Below, piece after piece: positions 1-8,117 of a DNA stretch of 16,203 nt (position 1 is the first letter of the stretch; each line of letters starts with the position of its first letter). The position numbers and the translations under genes were made by a program. The DNA comes from Cryomorphaceae bacterium (GTDB taxonomy: Bacteria > Bacteroidota > Bacteroidia > Flavobacteriales > BACL11). The stretch lies in NCBI GenBank assembly GCA_014384505.1, contig JACNFT010000030.1:1-16203 (forward strand), written 5' to 3'. The notes under the pieces were generated by a model that was not told where the DNA came from, made no database searches, and saw only the letters and a program-made list of their open reading frames with translations.

Positions 1-299
1 TAACACAGTTAATGATGATGAAAGCTGATGTATTGTCAGGAATTGATACGATTAAAGCCTGTACACATTACGAACTAAATGGAGAGAAAATTGACTACTT
101 ACCATTTGAGGACAATGAAAACCTTATTCCTGTCTACAATGAGCTACAAGGTTGGGAAATGGACTTAATGCAATTGGAAAACTTATCGCAAGCTCCAAAA
201 ACAGTACATGACTATATTACTTGGCTAGAGGATGTATTAGAAACTCCTATTTCAATTGTATCAGTTGGTCCTGATAGAAAACAAACCTTATACAGATAA
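1..299 (+). CDS. purA: Adenylosuccinate synthetase, C-terminal fragment (5' end outside the window)
   Basis: This is the last ~99 codons of adenylosuccinate synthetase, which joins IMP and aspartate using GTP in the first committed step of AMP synthesis in the cytoplasm. The reading frame is open from base 3 (T-Q-L-M-M-M-K-A-D-V-L-S-G), so the gene runs in from the left edge. The ATG codons at 12-20 are internal and are not starts. The stretch K-A-D-V-L-S-G-I-D-T-I-K followed by C-T-H-Y-x-L-N-G-x-x-I-D-Y-L-P is the typical C-terminal part of PurA, and so is the tail ending S-V-G-P-D-R. It stops with TAA at 297-299, three bases before the next gene, which suggests co-transcription. The family assignment is confident; the N-terminal GTP-binding part cannot be seen here. 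Confidence 0.93.
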   Translation, partial: TQLMMMKADVLSGIDTIKACTHYELNGEKIDYLPFEDNENLIPVYNELQGWEMDLMQLENLSQAPKTVHDYITWLEDVLETPISIVSVGPDRKQTLYR

Positions 300-302
300 A
301 AT

Positions 303-1793
303 TTGAAAATTCTATTTCATATTTTACTGTTGTTTTTGAGTATAAACCTTATTGCTCAGGAAAGTAAAAAAATAGAAATTTTAAATGCTGACAACACCTA
401 TGCTAATGCTAATATTCACCCAGATTATTGGCGTTTAATTGGTAATGTTTCTTTTTTGCATAATAACGCTATAATGACTTGCGATTCTGCTTATCATTAT
501 ACTTCTGAAAATAAAATGGAAGCCTTTGGTGATATTAAAATTAACCAAGGTGATAGCATTACCCTTACAGGAGAAACGCTTACTTATTTTGGCTTAGAAA
601 ACAAAGCCGATATTTTAGGAGATGTAGTACTTATTGATAAGAAAATGACCTTAAGAACTGAGCAGGTGTTTTACAATTTAAGCACAAATATAGCTTCTTA
701 CCCAAAACAAGGAAATATTATTGATAATGAAAAAATAATTAATTCAAAAAGAGGAGCGTATCATTCGAATATTCATAGTTTTATTTTTACGGATTCAGTA
801 GTTGTAATAAATAAGGATTACAATATAATTACTGACAATATGCACTATAATTCCAGTAGTGAGGTTACTTACTTTTTTGGTCCTTCTTTTATTATCTCTG
901 ATAATAAAACTATTTATTGTGAAAATGGCTGGTACAATACAAAAACAGACATAGCACAATTTAGAGAAAATGCCTATATTAGTACTGAAAGTTACTTATT
1001 GAAAGGTGATAGTTTGTATTATAATAAAAACAAGCAATACGGAAAAGCATTCAGCAATGTACAACTTATTGATACAGTTGAAAATATGACTGTTTATGGA
1101 GGAATTGCTGAATACTTTGAAGAAAAAGAAAAAATAATCATTAGCAAAAAACCTATGCTAGAATTACTTTTTGAAAAAGATACTTTATTTATGCATGCCA
1201 AGCAGTTTGTTTCTCAGCAAAAACCAGGTGAAAAAAAAATAATAGCCTACCCTAAAGTAACATTCTTTAAAACTGACTTTCAAGGAAAATGTGATTCCTT
1301 AAGCTATAATTTTACGGATTCAGTAGTGGAAATGTTTAACAGGCCTGTACTCTGGTCAGATGAATTTCAAATAACAGCTGATAGTTTGCAATTCTTGGTA
1401 CATAAAGGAAAAATATCTCGTATGTTGTTAAAGCCAAACCCTATGATTATTTCACAAGAAGATACCTTGGATTATAATCAGATAAAAGGAAAAGATATGA
1501 CCGCTTATTTTACAAATAATAAAATGAGACGTATGGATGTAAAGGGTAATGGACAAAGCATCTTTATTATAAAAGATGAAAAAACTGAAGACAAAATAGG
1601 ATTTAACTATTCAGAATGTTCCGATTTGATTCTCTACTTTAATGAAAATAAACTAAAAGAGGTTAACTATGAAGTTAAACCTAAATCTACTACTACACCT
1701 TATAAAGATATTGAAGAAAAAAACCGTTACTTGAAAGGTTTTTTATGGAGAGGTGCTGAGCAACCAAAAAGCAAAGAAGATATTTTTAATTAA
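303..1793 (+). CDS. OstA-like secreted protein, LptA/OstA-related, probable LPS transport
   Basis: A 496-residue protein with a cleavable signal peptide (hydrophobic core about residues 3-17, likely cut near A18/Q19). The mature part is a long series of short beta-strand repeats of the LptA/OstA jelly-roll type: R-L-I-G-N-V-S-F, then A-F-G-D-I-K-I and I-L-G-D-V-V-L, alternating with D-S-A-Y/D-S-L-x-Y patterns. In the Bacteroidota such OstA-like proteins are thought to act in the periplasmic bridge that moves lipopolysaccharide to the outer membrane; that role is inferred from family, not shown here. The start is TTG at 303. It is the only start giving a proper signal peptide (M-K-I-L-F), because the next in-frame ATG lies well inside the mature domain. 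It is three bases from the purA stop. lpxB in this window belongs to the same LPS process but is not adjacent. Confidence 0.8.
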   Translation: MKILFHILLLFLSINLIAQESKKIEILNADNTYANANIHPDYWRLIGNVSFLHNNAIMTCDSAYHYTSENKMEAFGDIKINQGDSITLTGETLTYFGLENKADILGDVVLIDKKMTLRTEQVFYNLSTNIASYPKQGNIIDNEKIINSKRGAYHSNIHSFIFTDSVVVINKDYNIITDNMHYNSSSEVTYFFGPSFIISDNKTIYCENGWYNTKTDIAQFRENAYISTESYLLKGDSLYYNKNKQYGKAFSNVQLIDTVENMTVYGGIAEYFEEKEKIIISKKPMLELLFEKDTLFMHAKQFVSQQKPGEKKIIAYPKVTFFKTDFQGKCDSLSYNFTDSVVEMFNRPVLWSDEFQITADSLQFLVHKGKISRMLLKPNPMIISQEDTLDYNQIKGKDMTAYFTNNKMRRMDVKGNGQSIFIIKDEKTEDKIGFNYSECSDLILYFNENKLKEVNYEVKPKSTTTPYKDIEEKNRYLKGFLWRGAEQPKSKEDIFN

Positions 1794-1826
1794 TACACTT
1801 TGCCAGCCTATATAAGATATGATATT

Positions 1827-3671
1827 ATGAAAGACACTAAAATGCTAAATTTTATTAAAGATACTTTAGAAAATATGCCATCAAGCTGGCTAAATCTGAC
1901 AACCCATCGACTAAATATTTTTGATGAAAAATTAGCCAAAACACAATTCTTAGAGAAGTTTGAAATCTTATTTAACAATAATAATTCTGAATCATTAGCA
2001 ATAAGTGAATTACCTACTGCTTACGACTATATTCGATTAGGCCATCCTTTATCTTGTTTATTAGAATGGGTGATTGCTAAGATAAATAATATAAAACCAA
2101 AAAATGTAATAAGTTTTTCATCAAAGACGATTCCTATTTTGGCAATTCTAAGAAAAAATTTGTTAGCTAATAAAAGTACCCAAATTGTTTTTACAGATGA
2201 GTTACCAAAGTTTATTGATTTTAAAGTACTAAAGAATATTTATGGATATAAATTTGATTTAAAAAAAGTTGAGAAAGTAGAAGATATTTCTGCGTTTAAT
2301 GGAAGTACCGTTTTCATTTCACAACAAAATGAAATTAGTAATATTCCTCTTAAATTAGAGATTGACTTTTTTATCAATTTTCATTCTCAGTTTGGGAGTA
2401 TTTTATTAGTAAATGGCGAAAAAAATGAAAGTTACATTTCAGAAATTCAGCATGTACGCAGAAGAGAAACTATTTCAATGACACCTGTGAATTGCCTTGC
2501 AAACTTAAATTCAATTATAAACAAATCTACTTTTGAAAATAACAAAAATAATACTGTATCAGATAAAAAACTTGTTTTAGAATCAATTGCAGATATTACC
2601 GGAACAAATACCAAGGCACTAGTAGGTTCTAGTGGTCTATCTATTCAGTATGCAATTATGATGGGACTTATTCATGATGCTCTAGAAAATCATAAAGGGA
2701 AAGCTATCCGATTTATAGTTCCTCCAAATTGTTATGGCGGAACAAATGATCAAGCAAGACGAGTTGCTGCTTGTATTGATAATGTTGAAGTTATGGATTT
2801 ACAAGTAGATAGTGGTAACGATATGGTAAATAGTATTAATGTAGTTTTAGATAAAATTGCTAAAGAAGATGGCATCCCTTATATCATTGCTGAAATTCCA
2901 ACCAACCCAAGAGTTGAAGTACCTGATTTGATACAATTAGAGAAAGTGCTAAGTCAAGAACGCAGAACAGTATCTGGAGAATTGGCCATAGAACCTGTTT
3001 TTATATTAGATCAAACTTTTTGTCCTAATGTTCACTTTTTAGGTGAAGATGAAATATTGTCAAAAGTTAGAACCATTTCGTATGTGAGTGGATCTAAGTT
3101 TCCTAGTGGTGGAAAATGTACTGCTGGATACTGCGTTGGAAATACTAGAACAGAATCCTTAATGGATAAAATAGAATTTCACTTAACACTTTGCGATAAT
3201 GAGGCTACAAATCTACAATATGAGCTTTTGGCAAAGCAAATGCCATCTATGAATAAAAGAATTAGTGATGCATACCTGAATACACGTGAATTTGTAAATT
3301 TCATTAATAAAACTCTACCAGAAGCAAAAATCAATTTTGTCTCAGAAGAATTGGCCCAACAAGGATTTACTCCATCAGTATTTTCATTAGACCTACCTAC
3401 TAAAGGAACGACTGATAGAGAAAAAGAAGAATATAAAAGAAAGTTAAATCATGTATTAATTAATTTGATGATTACCGAAATTCCTAATGAAAGTAAGTAT
3501 TGCGTAAGCTATGGGCAGTTAAACGGCTGTTATTGGACGATTCCCGCTACATCTACACAAGGAACCACTAAAGAAGTTGATAAAGATTATATTGCTCGTG
3601 TTGCACTTTCTCCTAATATGGACTTAGAACACCACAAAAAAGTATTTTTAGATTTTGTTAAAACTATTTAA
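1827..3671 (+). CDS. PLP-dependent enzyme of the Cys/Met metabolism family with a long N-terminal extension
   Basis: A 614-residue protein from ATG 1827 (623 from an in-frame TTG at 1800). The C-terminal part, from about residue 250, has the signatures of fold-type I PLP enzymes related to cystathionine gamma-synthase and gamma/beta-lyases: P-P-N-C-Y-G-G-T, the substrate-cleft motif I-P-T-N-P-R-V-E-V-P-D, L-D-Q-T-F with the pyridine-binding Asp (D395), and S-G-S-K-F-P-S-G-G with the presumed Schiff-base lysine (K424). Usual members have about 380-420 residues. The extra N-terminal ~240 residues look like a worn copy of the same fold (Y-I-R-L-G-H-P-L-S-C-L-L-E resembles the family Y-x-R-x-x-N-P-T...L-E segment) but show no catalytic lysine. 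Substrate and reaction are unknown; transsulfuration or methionine synthesis is a guess. I prefer ATG 1827 because the TTG-initiated stretch adds nine residues of no family character. Confidence 0.75.
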   Translation: MKDTKMLNFIKDTLENMPSSWLNLTTHRLNIFDEKLAKTQFLEKFEILFNNNNSESLAISELPTAYDYIRLGHPLSCLLEWVIAKINNIKPKNVISFSSKTIPILAILRKNLLANKSTQIVFTDELPKFIDFKVLKNIYGYKFDLKKVEKVEDISAFNGSTVFISQQNEISNIPLKLEIDFFINFHSQFGSILLVNGEKNESYISEIQHVRRRETISMTPVNCLANLNSIINKSTFENNKNNTVSDKKLVLESIADITGTNTKALVGSSGLSIQYAIMMGLIHDALENHKGKAIRFIVPPNCYGGTNDQARRVAACIDNVEVMDLQVDSGNDMVNSINVVLDKIAKEDGIPYIIAEIPTNPRVEVPDLIQLEKVLSQERRTVSGELAIEPVFILDQTFCPNVHFLGEDEILSKVRTISYVSGSKFPSGGKCTAGYCVGNTRTESLMDKIEFHLTLCDNEATNLQYELLAKQMPSMNKRISDAYLNTREFVNFINKTLPEAKINFVSEELAQQGFTPSVFSLDLPTKGTTDREKEEYKRKLNHVLINLMITEIPNESKYCVSYGQLNGCYWTIPATSTQGTTKEVDKDYIARVALSPNMDLEHHKKVFLDFVKTI

Positions 3672-3734
3672 CTTAAACCAAACAAGAAGAAAAAAGTATG
3701 GAATGAAGGATTTAAATCTATAATCATCTTAAAA

Positions 3735-5345
3735 TTAATTAATTATAACAAAAGAAGTCCTTCTATTTTCCTCCTTATTCTCTCCTAAAGGTTGGCTTTC
3801 ACCCAAACCTTTATAGGTCAAGTTATTTTCAACCTTAGCACTTAAGTATTCAAATACAACTTTGGCTCTTTGTTGGGATAGTATTTGGTTATCTGTTTCA
3901 TTACCCACATTGTCCGTATGCCCTTGAATTTCAATTTGTAAATTCGGGTTCTTTTGAAGATAAGTAATTAATTTATTCAATTCAGCAAAAGAACTTTGTT
4001 CCAAGGCGTAGGAATTACTTTCAAAAGTTACATTTTTAAGTATTACCTCCTCTCCTGCTTTGTTGGTAATGATATCCAATTCTAAATCCGCTAATGGTTC
4101 AGCTTGCAAATTTTCAGGCAATTCAAACTGAAAGATATCCTCCTTTCCAAAACCACTAATATCAGACGTGTAATAAGCAGTTTTCCCATCACTTGATACA
4201 ATTAAAGAATTTTCTGAATTGTGCGTATTTATTGGATAACCCATATTTTCAGGAATATCCCAATCCTCTTGGGCATTAACTCTTCTACTTACGAATAAAT
4301 CATCATCACCCATACCAATATGGCCATCTGAAGCAAAATAAAGCGTTAAATTATCAGGATGCAAAAAAGGAGACATTTCAACTTGATTAGTATTAATACT
4401 ACTACCTAAATTTTCGGCTGGCATAAAACCTTTTTTAGTAATTTCTGACCTCCAAACATCTTCTTTTCCAAAACCACCAGGACGATTACTTATAAAATAC
4501 AAATACTTTTCATCAGGAGAAAAACAGGCTTGAGACTCCCATTTATTAGTATTAATATTTTCACCTAAATTATATTCCTTAGACCATCCAATCTCCTTGG
4601 AATATTGTCTGATGTACAAATCGCAACCACCAATACTGTTCGCCCTATCACAAGCAGTATATACATACATAGTTCCATCAGCAGAAACCGTAATTGCACC
4701 CTCATTTTGTAATGTATTGAAAGGTAAAGGACTTACTGTGTTACTTGGAATATCATACACAAAAAGATCCTCTTGATCACGATTTTGATTCGATTCCATT
4801 CTTCTTGTAAAAAGTATTTTTTTTGCATCAACAGTTATCGCATTTACATACTCAGTCATAGAAGAGTTTACAAGCTCACCAATATTTATTGCATCAAAAT
4901 AAATAGGATTTTTTAATGCCTTAATTGCAAATCGACAATTTTCAATATATTTATCAATTTTAGATGAAAAACTGGACTCTTCAATATTATTTGAAATTAT
5001 TTTTTCAGCATAATAAAGAGCATTCTCATAAAAACCATTATTATAAAAAAGTTCAGCAACTTGTTCAATTCCTTTTACATCATTAAGAGTATTTTCATCA
5101 TAAACCTTTAATAAATAATCAGCAGCAAGCTCAATCTGATTATTATTAGCATAAATTGATGCTAGAAGCAAGTTTGGTTTACTCCAATCTGATGATTTCT
5201 CTAATGCTTTATTTGCATATTTTATGGCTTTTTCAATATCACCTTCATTATTATATTTTACTGCCTTATCATAAATTTTATAATCCTTAATCTGAGCAAT
5301 AAGTATTACCGGGAATAAAAAGAATATAAGAACTAATATTCTCAT
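3735..5345 (-). CDS. TPR / PD40 beta-propeller / OmpA-domain envelope protein, PorE-like layout
   Basis: A 536-residue protein in three parts after a signal peptide (residues 1-18, ending I-L-I-A-Q). Residues ~20-140 form TPR-like helices (A-V-K-Y-N-N-E-G-D-I-E-K-A-I-K-Y-A-N-K-A-L). Residues ~155-405 hold about five PD40/WD40-like blades, seen as repeated S-P-D-E-K-Y-L-Y-F-I-S-N-R and G-x-x-D-L-F-V patterns. Residues ~438-536 are an OmpA C-terminal peptidoglycan-binding domain with G-H-T-D-N and R-A; D478 and R493 have the expected 15-residue spacing. In this phylum the layout resembles PorE, the periplasmic OmpA-like part of the type IX secretion system, and many uncharacterised paralogues. 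The carboxypeptidase-regulatory-like domain usually found before OmpA in PorE is not seen, and the signal is not a lipobox. An anchor between outer membrane and peptidoglycan is the safest call. The ATG overlaps the queE TAA by one base, suggesting translational coupling. Confidence 0.82.
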   Translation of the reverse strand: MRILVLIFFLFPVILIAQIKDYKIYDKAVKYNNEGDIEKAIKYANKALEKSSDWSKPNLLLASIYANNNQIELAADYLLKVYDENTLNDVKGIEQVAELFYNNGFYENALYYAEKIISNNIEESSFSSKIDKYIENCRFAIKALKNPIYFDAINIGELVNSSMTEYVNAITVDAKKILFTRRMESNQNRDQEDLFVYDIPSNTVSPLPFNTLQNEGAITVSADGTMYVYTACDRANSIGGCDLYIRQYSKEIGWSKEYNLGENINTNKWESQACFSPDEKYLYFISNRPGGFGKEDVWRSEITKKGFMPAENLGSSINTNQVEMSPFLHPDNLTLYFASDGHIGMGDDDLFVSRRVNAQEDWDIPENMGYPINTHNSENSLIVSSDGKTAYYTSDISGFGKEDIFQFELPENLQAEPLADLELDIITNKAGEEVILKNVTFESNSYALEQSSFAELNKLITYLQKNPNLQIEIQGHTDNVGNETDNQILSQQRAKVVFEYLSAKVENNLTYKGLGESQPLGENKEENRRTSFVIIN

Positions 5346-5977
5346 TAAGGAATATTCATGTATTTATGGCTTTGCAAAGAAATAGTCCAATCCTTATTTT
5401 CTTTTACAAAATCAATAATCATTGGAATTATTTTTTCCCGCTTACTCCATTCAGCTTGTAAGTAGAGTTTACAATCATCACTCAACCCTTCCCTTTGCTG
5501 TTCAGCCCAAATAAAATCATGTTTATTATTCACAATAACTTTTAACTCACTTGTTATGGGTTTTATTGATGGCAAGGGCGCTTGCATTTTTTTAGGAGAC
5601 ATACATACCCAATCAAAATCACCACTATATGGGTATGCTCCTGAAGTTTCCAGGTGCACTTTTAAACCCTCCAATTTTAAGGCTGTAGTCAATTTATCCA
5701 AATTCCACATTAAGGGTTCACCACCCGTTATTACTACTGTATCCACAGGATATTGAGCAATGCCTTTTAGAATATCAGTAATACTAGTTGGTGGATGCAA
5801 GTCAGCATTCCAACTTTCCTTAACATCACACCAATGGCAGCCAACATCACAACCACCAATGCGTAAAAAATAAGCAGCTTTACCCGAATAATACCCTTCA
5901 CCTTGAATCGTATAAAATGCTTCCATTAAAGGTAGCATATCTCCACTTTCCACTGCTGATTTAGTTTGTTTATCCAT
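5345..5977 (-). CDS. queE: 7-carboxy-7-deazaguanine synthase (radical SAM)
   Basis: A 210-residue radical SAM enzyme converting 6-carboxy-5,6,7,8-tetrahydropterin to 7-carboxy-7-deazaguanine, a step towards queuosine in tRNA. The 4Fe-4S cluster ligands are C43, C47 and C50 in G-G-C-D-V-G-C-H-W-C-D, the CX3CX2C form. The N-terminal F-Y-T-I-Q-G-E-G, the SAM-binding V-V-I-T-G-G-E-P and the ending L-Q-S-H-K-Y-M-N-I-P are all typical of QueE, and the length is normal for this lineage. Two starts are possible: ATG at 5977 and ATG at 5938 (residue 14, M-L-P-L-M-E-A-F). I keep the first, but a promoter-like box at 5983-5990 would place transcription start almost on that codon, so a leaderless start or use of 5938 deserves consideration. 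No other queuosine gene is present. It is the first gene of a two-gene operon with the OmpA-domain protein. Confidence 0.94.
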   Translation of the reverse strand: MDKQTKSAVESGDMLPLMEAFYTIQGEGYYSGKAAYFLRIGGCDVGCHWCDVKESWNADLHPPTSITDILKGIAQYPVDTVVITGGEPLMWNLDKLTTALKLEGLKVHLETSGAYPYSGDFDWVCMSPKKMQAPLPSIKPITSELKVIVNNKHDFIWAEQQREGLSDDCKLYLQAEWSKREKIIPMIIDFVKENKDWTISLQSHKYMNIP

Positions 5978-5982
5978 ATTGA

Positions 5983-5990
5983 CAAAAGTA
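5983..5990 (-). promoter_or_regulatory. Candidate -7 promoter box for queE
   Basis: The minus strand reads TACTTTTG, matching the Bacteroidota -7 consensus TAnnTTTG. It sits only five bases before the ATG at 5977, so transcription would start at or next to that codon. No TTG -33 partner is seen at the usual distance. Either the message is near-leaderless, translation starts at 5938, or the match is chance. Confidence 0.35.
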
Positions 5991-5993
5991 AGA

Positions 5994-6024
5994 TAGTTTT
6001 TGGTTTTTAGTTTGTAGTTTTTAG
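5994..6024. repeat. Short TAGTTTTT / TTTTTAG tandem-like repeats between queE and ftcD
   Basis: The divergent intergenic region holds TAGTTTTT (5994-6001), GGTTTTTAG (6002-6010) and TAGTTTTTAG (6015-6024) in succession. It is low-complexity sequence and may only be AT-rich filler; no function is evident. Confidence 0.4.
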
Positions 6025-6037
6025 CAATTTATTTCTT

Positions 6038-6045
6038 TAAGTTTG
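6038..6045 (+). promoter_or_regulatory. Candidate -7 promoter box for the ftcD operon
   Basis: TAAGTTTG matches the Bacteroidota -7 consensus TAnnTTTG exactly. A TTG at 6012-6014 lies 23 bases upstream, slightly longer than the usual spacing for the -33 element. Transcription would start near 6051, giving a short A-rich leader (CTAAAAACAGAAAA) before the ATG at 6065. Confidence 0.5.
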
Positions 6046-6064
6046 CAATACTAAAAACAGAAAA

Positions 6065-7762
6065 ATGAGCAAGCAAATTATAGAGTGTGTACCAAATATA
6101 TCAGAAGGAAGAGATGCTGATAAAATTAGAATTATCTCACAAATAGTTGAAAAAATTGATGGCGTAAAACTCCTGAATGTTGACCCAGGAAAAGCAACTA
6201 ACCGTACAGTAATTACTTTTGTTGGCGAACCACAAGCCGTAATTGATGCCGCATTTTTACTTATACAAAAAGCACAAGAATTGATTGATATGAGTAAGCA
6301 TTCTGGAGAACACCCAAGAATGGGAGCTACTGATGTTTGTCCGTTAGTACCAATTGCAAATATTAGCATGGAAGAGTGTGCACAATGGGCACACAAACTT
6401 GGGGAAAAAGTAGGAACAGAACTAGGAATTCCTGTTTATCATTATGAAGCAGCAGCAAAAGAAAAAAAACGTGAAAATTTAGCCAACTGCCGAAAAGGAG
6501 AATATGAAGGTTTATCCAAAAAATTAGTAGATGCGGATTGGAAACCAGATTTTGGTCCTGCTGAATTTAATAAATCAGTAGAAAAATCAGGAGCAACAGC
6601 TATTTCAGCTCGTGACTTTTTAGTAGCCTATAACATCAACTTAAATACTACATCTACAAGAAGAGCAAATGCAGTAGCTTTTGACATCCGTGAAGCAGGA
6701 AGAATAAAAAGAGAAGGTGATTCATTATCAGGAAAGATAATGAAAGATGAAAATGGAAATCCTTTAAAAGAACCAGGACTATTCAAAGCAGTAAAAGGAA
6801 TTGGCTGGTATATTGAAGAATATGGGGTTGCTCAAATCTCGTACAATCTAACCAATATTAATATCTCTCCTTTGCATGAAGTATTCGATAAAACTTGTGA
6901 GCGTTCAATCGCTAGAGGAATGCGAGTTACTGGTTCGGAATTAATAGGACTTGTACCTAAAAAAGTATTGATTGATGCTGGGAAACATTTTTTAAAAAAA
7001 CAAGAACGCTCAACAGGAATAAATGAAAGTGAAATTATAAAAATTGCAATTAAGACTTTAGGATTAGATGAATTAGCTCCTTTTAATCCGCAGGAAAGAA
7101 TAATTGAATACATGTTGGAGAATGATAACAACAAACCATTAGTAAGTATGAGTCTTACTGAGTTTGCTAATGAAACAGCAAGTGAAAGCCCAGCTCCTGG
7201 AGGTGGATCTATTGCTGCTTATTGTGGAGCTATGGGGATTTCCTTAGGCACAATGGTTGCTAACCTTTCGGCACATAAAAGAGGTTGGGATGATAGATGG
7301 GAAGAGTTTTCTAATTGGGCAGAAAAAGGAATGGCTTACCAAAACACCCTTTTGGATTTAGTAGATGAGGACACCAATGCCTTTAATAAAATTATGGATG
7401 CTTTCCGTTTACCAAAAGATACTGAGGCTGATAAAGCTAAAAGACAAGCAGTAATACAAGCAGCAACAAAATATGCTATCCTTACTCCTTTTAAGGTTAT
7501 GGAAACGGCTTTTGCTTCTATGGAAGTAATGAAAGCTATGGCAGAATTTGGAAATCCTAACTCAGTAACGGATGCTGGAGTTGGTGCCCTTTGTGCTAGA
7601 ACTGCTGTAATTGGAGCTTTCTTAAATGTGAAAATTAATTGTGGAGATTGTACAGACAAATTCTTTGTAGAAGATGTTTTAAAGAGAGGACAAAAATTAG
7701 TTGATGATGCTTGTGCTTTGGAAGATGAAATCATGAAAATTACGAATTCAAAAATAAACTAA
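6065..7762 (+). CDS. ftcD: Bifunctional glutamate formimidoyltransferase / formimidoyltetrahydrofolate cyclodeaminase
   Basis: A 565-residue two-domain enzyme. The N-terminal formiminotransferase part (about 1-330) moves the formimino group of formiminoglutamate, the end product of histidine breakdown, onto tetrahydrofolate. The C-terminal cyclodeaminase part (about 360-560) then releases ammonia to give 5,10-methenyl-THF. The first domain opens with I-I-E-C-V-P-N-I-S-E-G-R and carries S-G-E-H-P-R-M-G-A-T-D, whose H83 corresponds to the catalytic histidine of the family. The cyclodeaminase begins M-S-L-T-E-F-A-N-E and contains the glycine-rich P-A-P-G-G-G-S-I-A-A. The linker is somewhat longer than the few residues I recall for the mammalian enzyme. 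No hutH, hutU or hutI lies in this window, so the gene is separated from the rest of the histidine pathway. It starts the rightward operon; phnA follows after five bases. Confidence 0.94.
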   Translation: MSKQIIECVPNISEGRDADKIRIISQIVEKIDGVKLLNVDPGKATNRTVITFVGEPQAVIDAAFLLIQKAQELIDMSKHSGEHPRMGATDVCPLVPIANISMEECAQWAHKLGEKVGTELGIPVYHYEAAAKEKKRENLANCRKGEYEGLSKKLVDADWKPDFGPAEFNKSVEKSGATAISARDFLVAYNINLNTTSTRRANAVAFDIREAGRIKREGDSLSGKIMKDENGNPLKEPGLFKAVKGIGWYIEEYGVAQISYNLTNINISPLHEVFDKTCERSIARGMRVTGSELIGLVPKKVLIDAGKHFLKKQERSTGINESEIIKIAIKTLGLDELAPFNPQERIIEYMLENDNNKPLVSMSLTEFANETASESPAPGGGSIAAYCGAMGISLGTMVANLSAHKRGWDDRWEEFSNWAEKGMAYQNTLLDLVDEDTNAFNKIMDAFRLPKDTEADKAKRQAVIQAATKYAILTPFKVMETAFASMEVMKAMAEFGNPNSVTDAGVGALCARTAVIGAFLNVKINCGDCTDKFFVEDVLKRGQKLVDDACALEDEIMKITNSKIN

Positions 7763-7767
7763 AAACT

Positions 7768-8107
7768 ATGTCAGAAGAAATGAAAGCCTGCCCTGTTTGC
7801 GAATCTCCTTATGGATATACTACAGGAGATGATTCTTATACTTGCCCTGAATGTAAATCAGTGGAATCCAAAAGAAGTAGAAATGGAAGGAGGACTGGTA
7901 GTTTTGGACAGTAATGGAACTCGCTTACAAACAGGAGATAGCGTTATCGTTATTAAAAACCTCCCTGTTAAAGGGGCTCCAAAACCAGTAAAATCAGGCA
8001 CCAAAGTAAAGAACATTCGCTTAACTGAAGGAGAGCACAACATAAACTGTAAAATTGATGGATTTGGTTCTATGCAGCTAAAATCAGAATTTGTAAAAAA
8101 AGGTTAA
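7768..8107 (+). pseudogene. phnA: PhnA/YjdM-family zinc-ribbon protein, interrupted by a frameshift
   Basis: The gene is split over two frames. From ATG 7768 the first frame reads M-S-E-E-M-K-A-C-P-V-C, then C-P-E-C-K-S, giving the zinc-ribbon pairs C8/C11 and C26/C29. It then turns into non-family sequence and stops at TAA 7912-7914. The family sequence resumes in the +1 frame at 7862: W-N-P-K-E-V-E-M, D-S-N-G, G-T-K-V-K-N-I-R-L, H-N-I-N-C-K-I-D-G-F-G and the ending L-K-S-E-F-V-K-K. Known homologues have E-W after C-P-E-C-x-x, so the simplest reading is two missing bases at about 7861 (C-P-E-C-K-S-[E]-W). Restoring them gives a 113-residue protein, close to the ~111 residues of E. coli YjdM. 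Despite its name this family is not a proven phosphonate hydrolase and its role is unclear. An ATG at 7811 opens the second frame but would lose the zinc ribbon. Confidence 0.85.
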
Positions 8108-8117
8108 TCAGGAAGAA

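Noticed and set aside
1794..1802. TACACTTTG as a promoter box for the PLP enzyme gene
   Set aside because: The spacer between TA and TTTG is three bases rather than two, and no -33 partner is evident. The gene follows the OstA-like gene closely enough to be co-transcribed. The similar TAAAATTTG at 297-305 was set aside for the same reason.
7336..7734. Open minus-strand frame inside ftcD, and similar ones at 6037-6396 and 6832-7134
   Set aside because: They are antisense to a strongly conserved enzyme, have no family features, and reflect AT-rich codon patterns.
7811..8107. An intact 98-residue PhnA-like protein starting at ATG 7811
   Set aside because: Its first 17 residues are an out-of-frame reading of the zinc-ribbon segment, so it is the downstream half of a frameshifted gene rather than a natural start.
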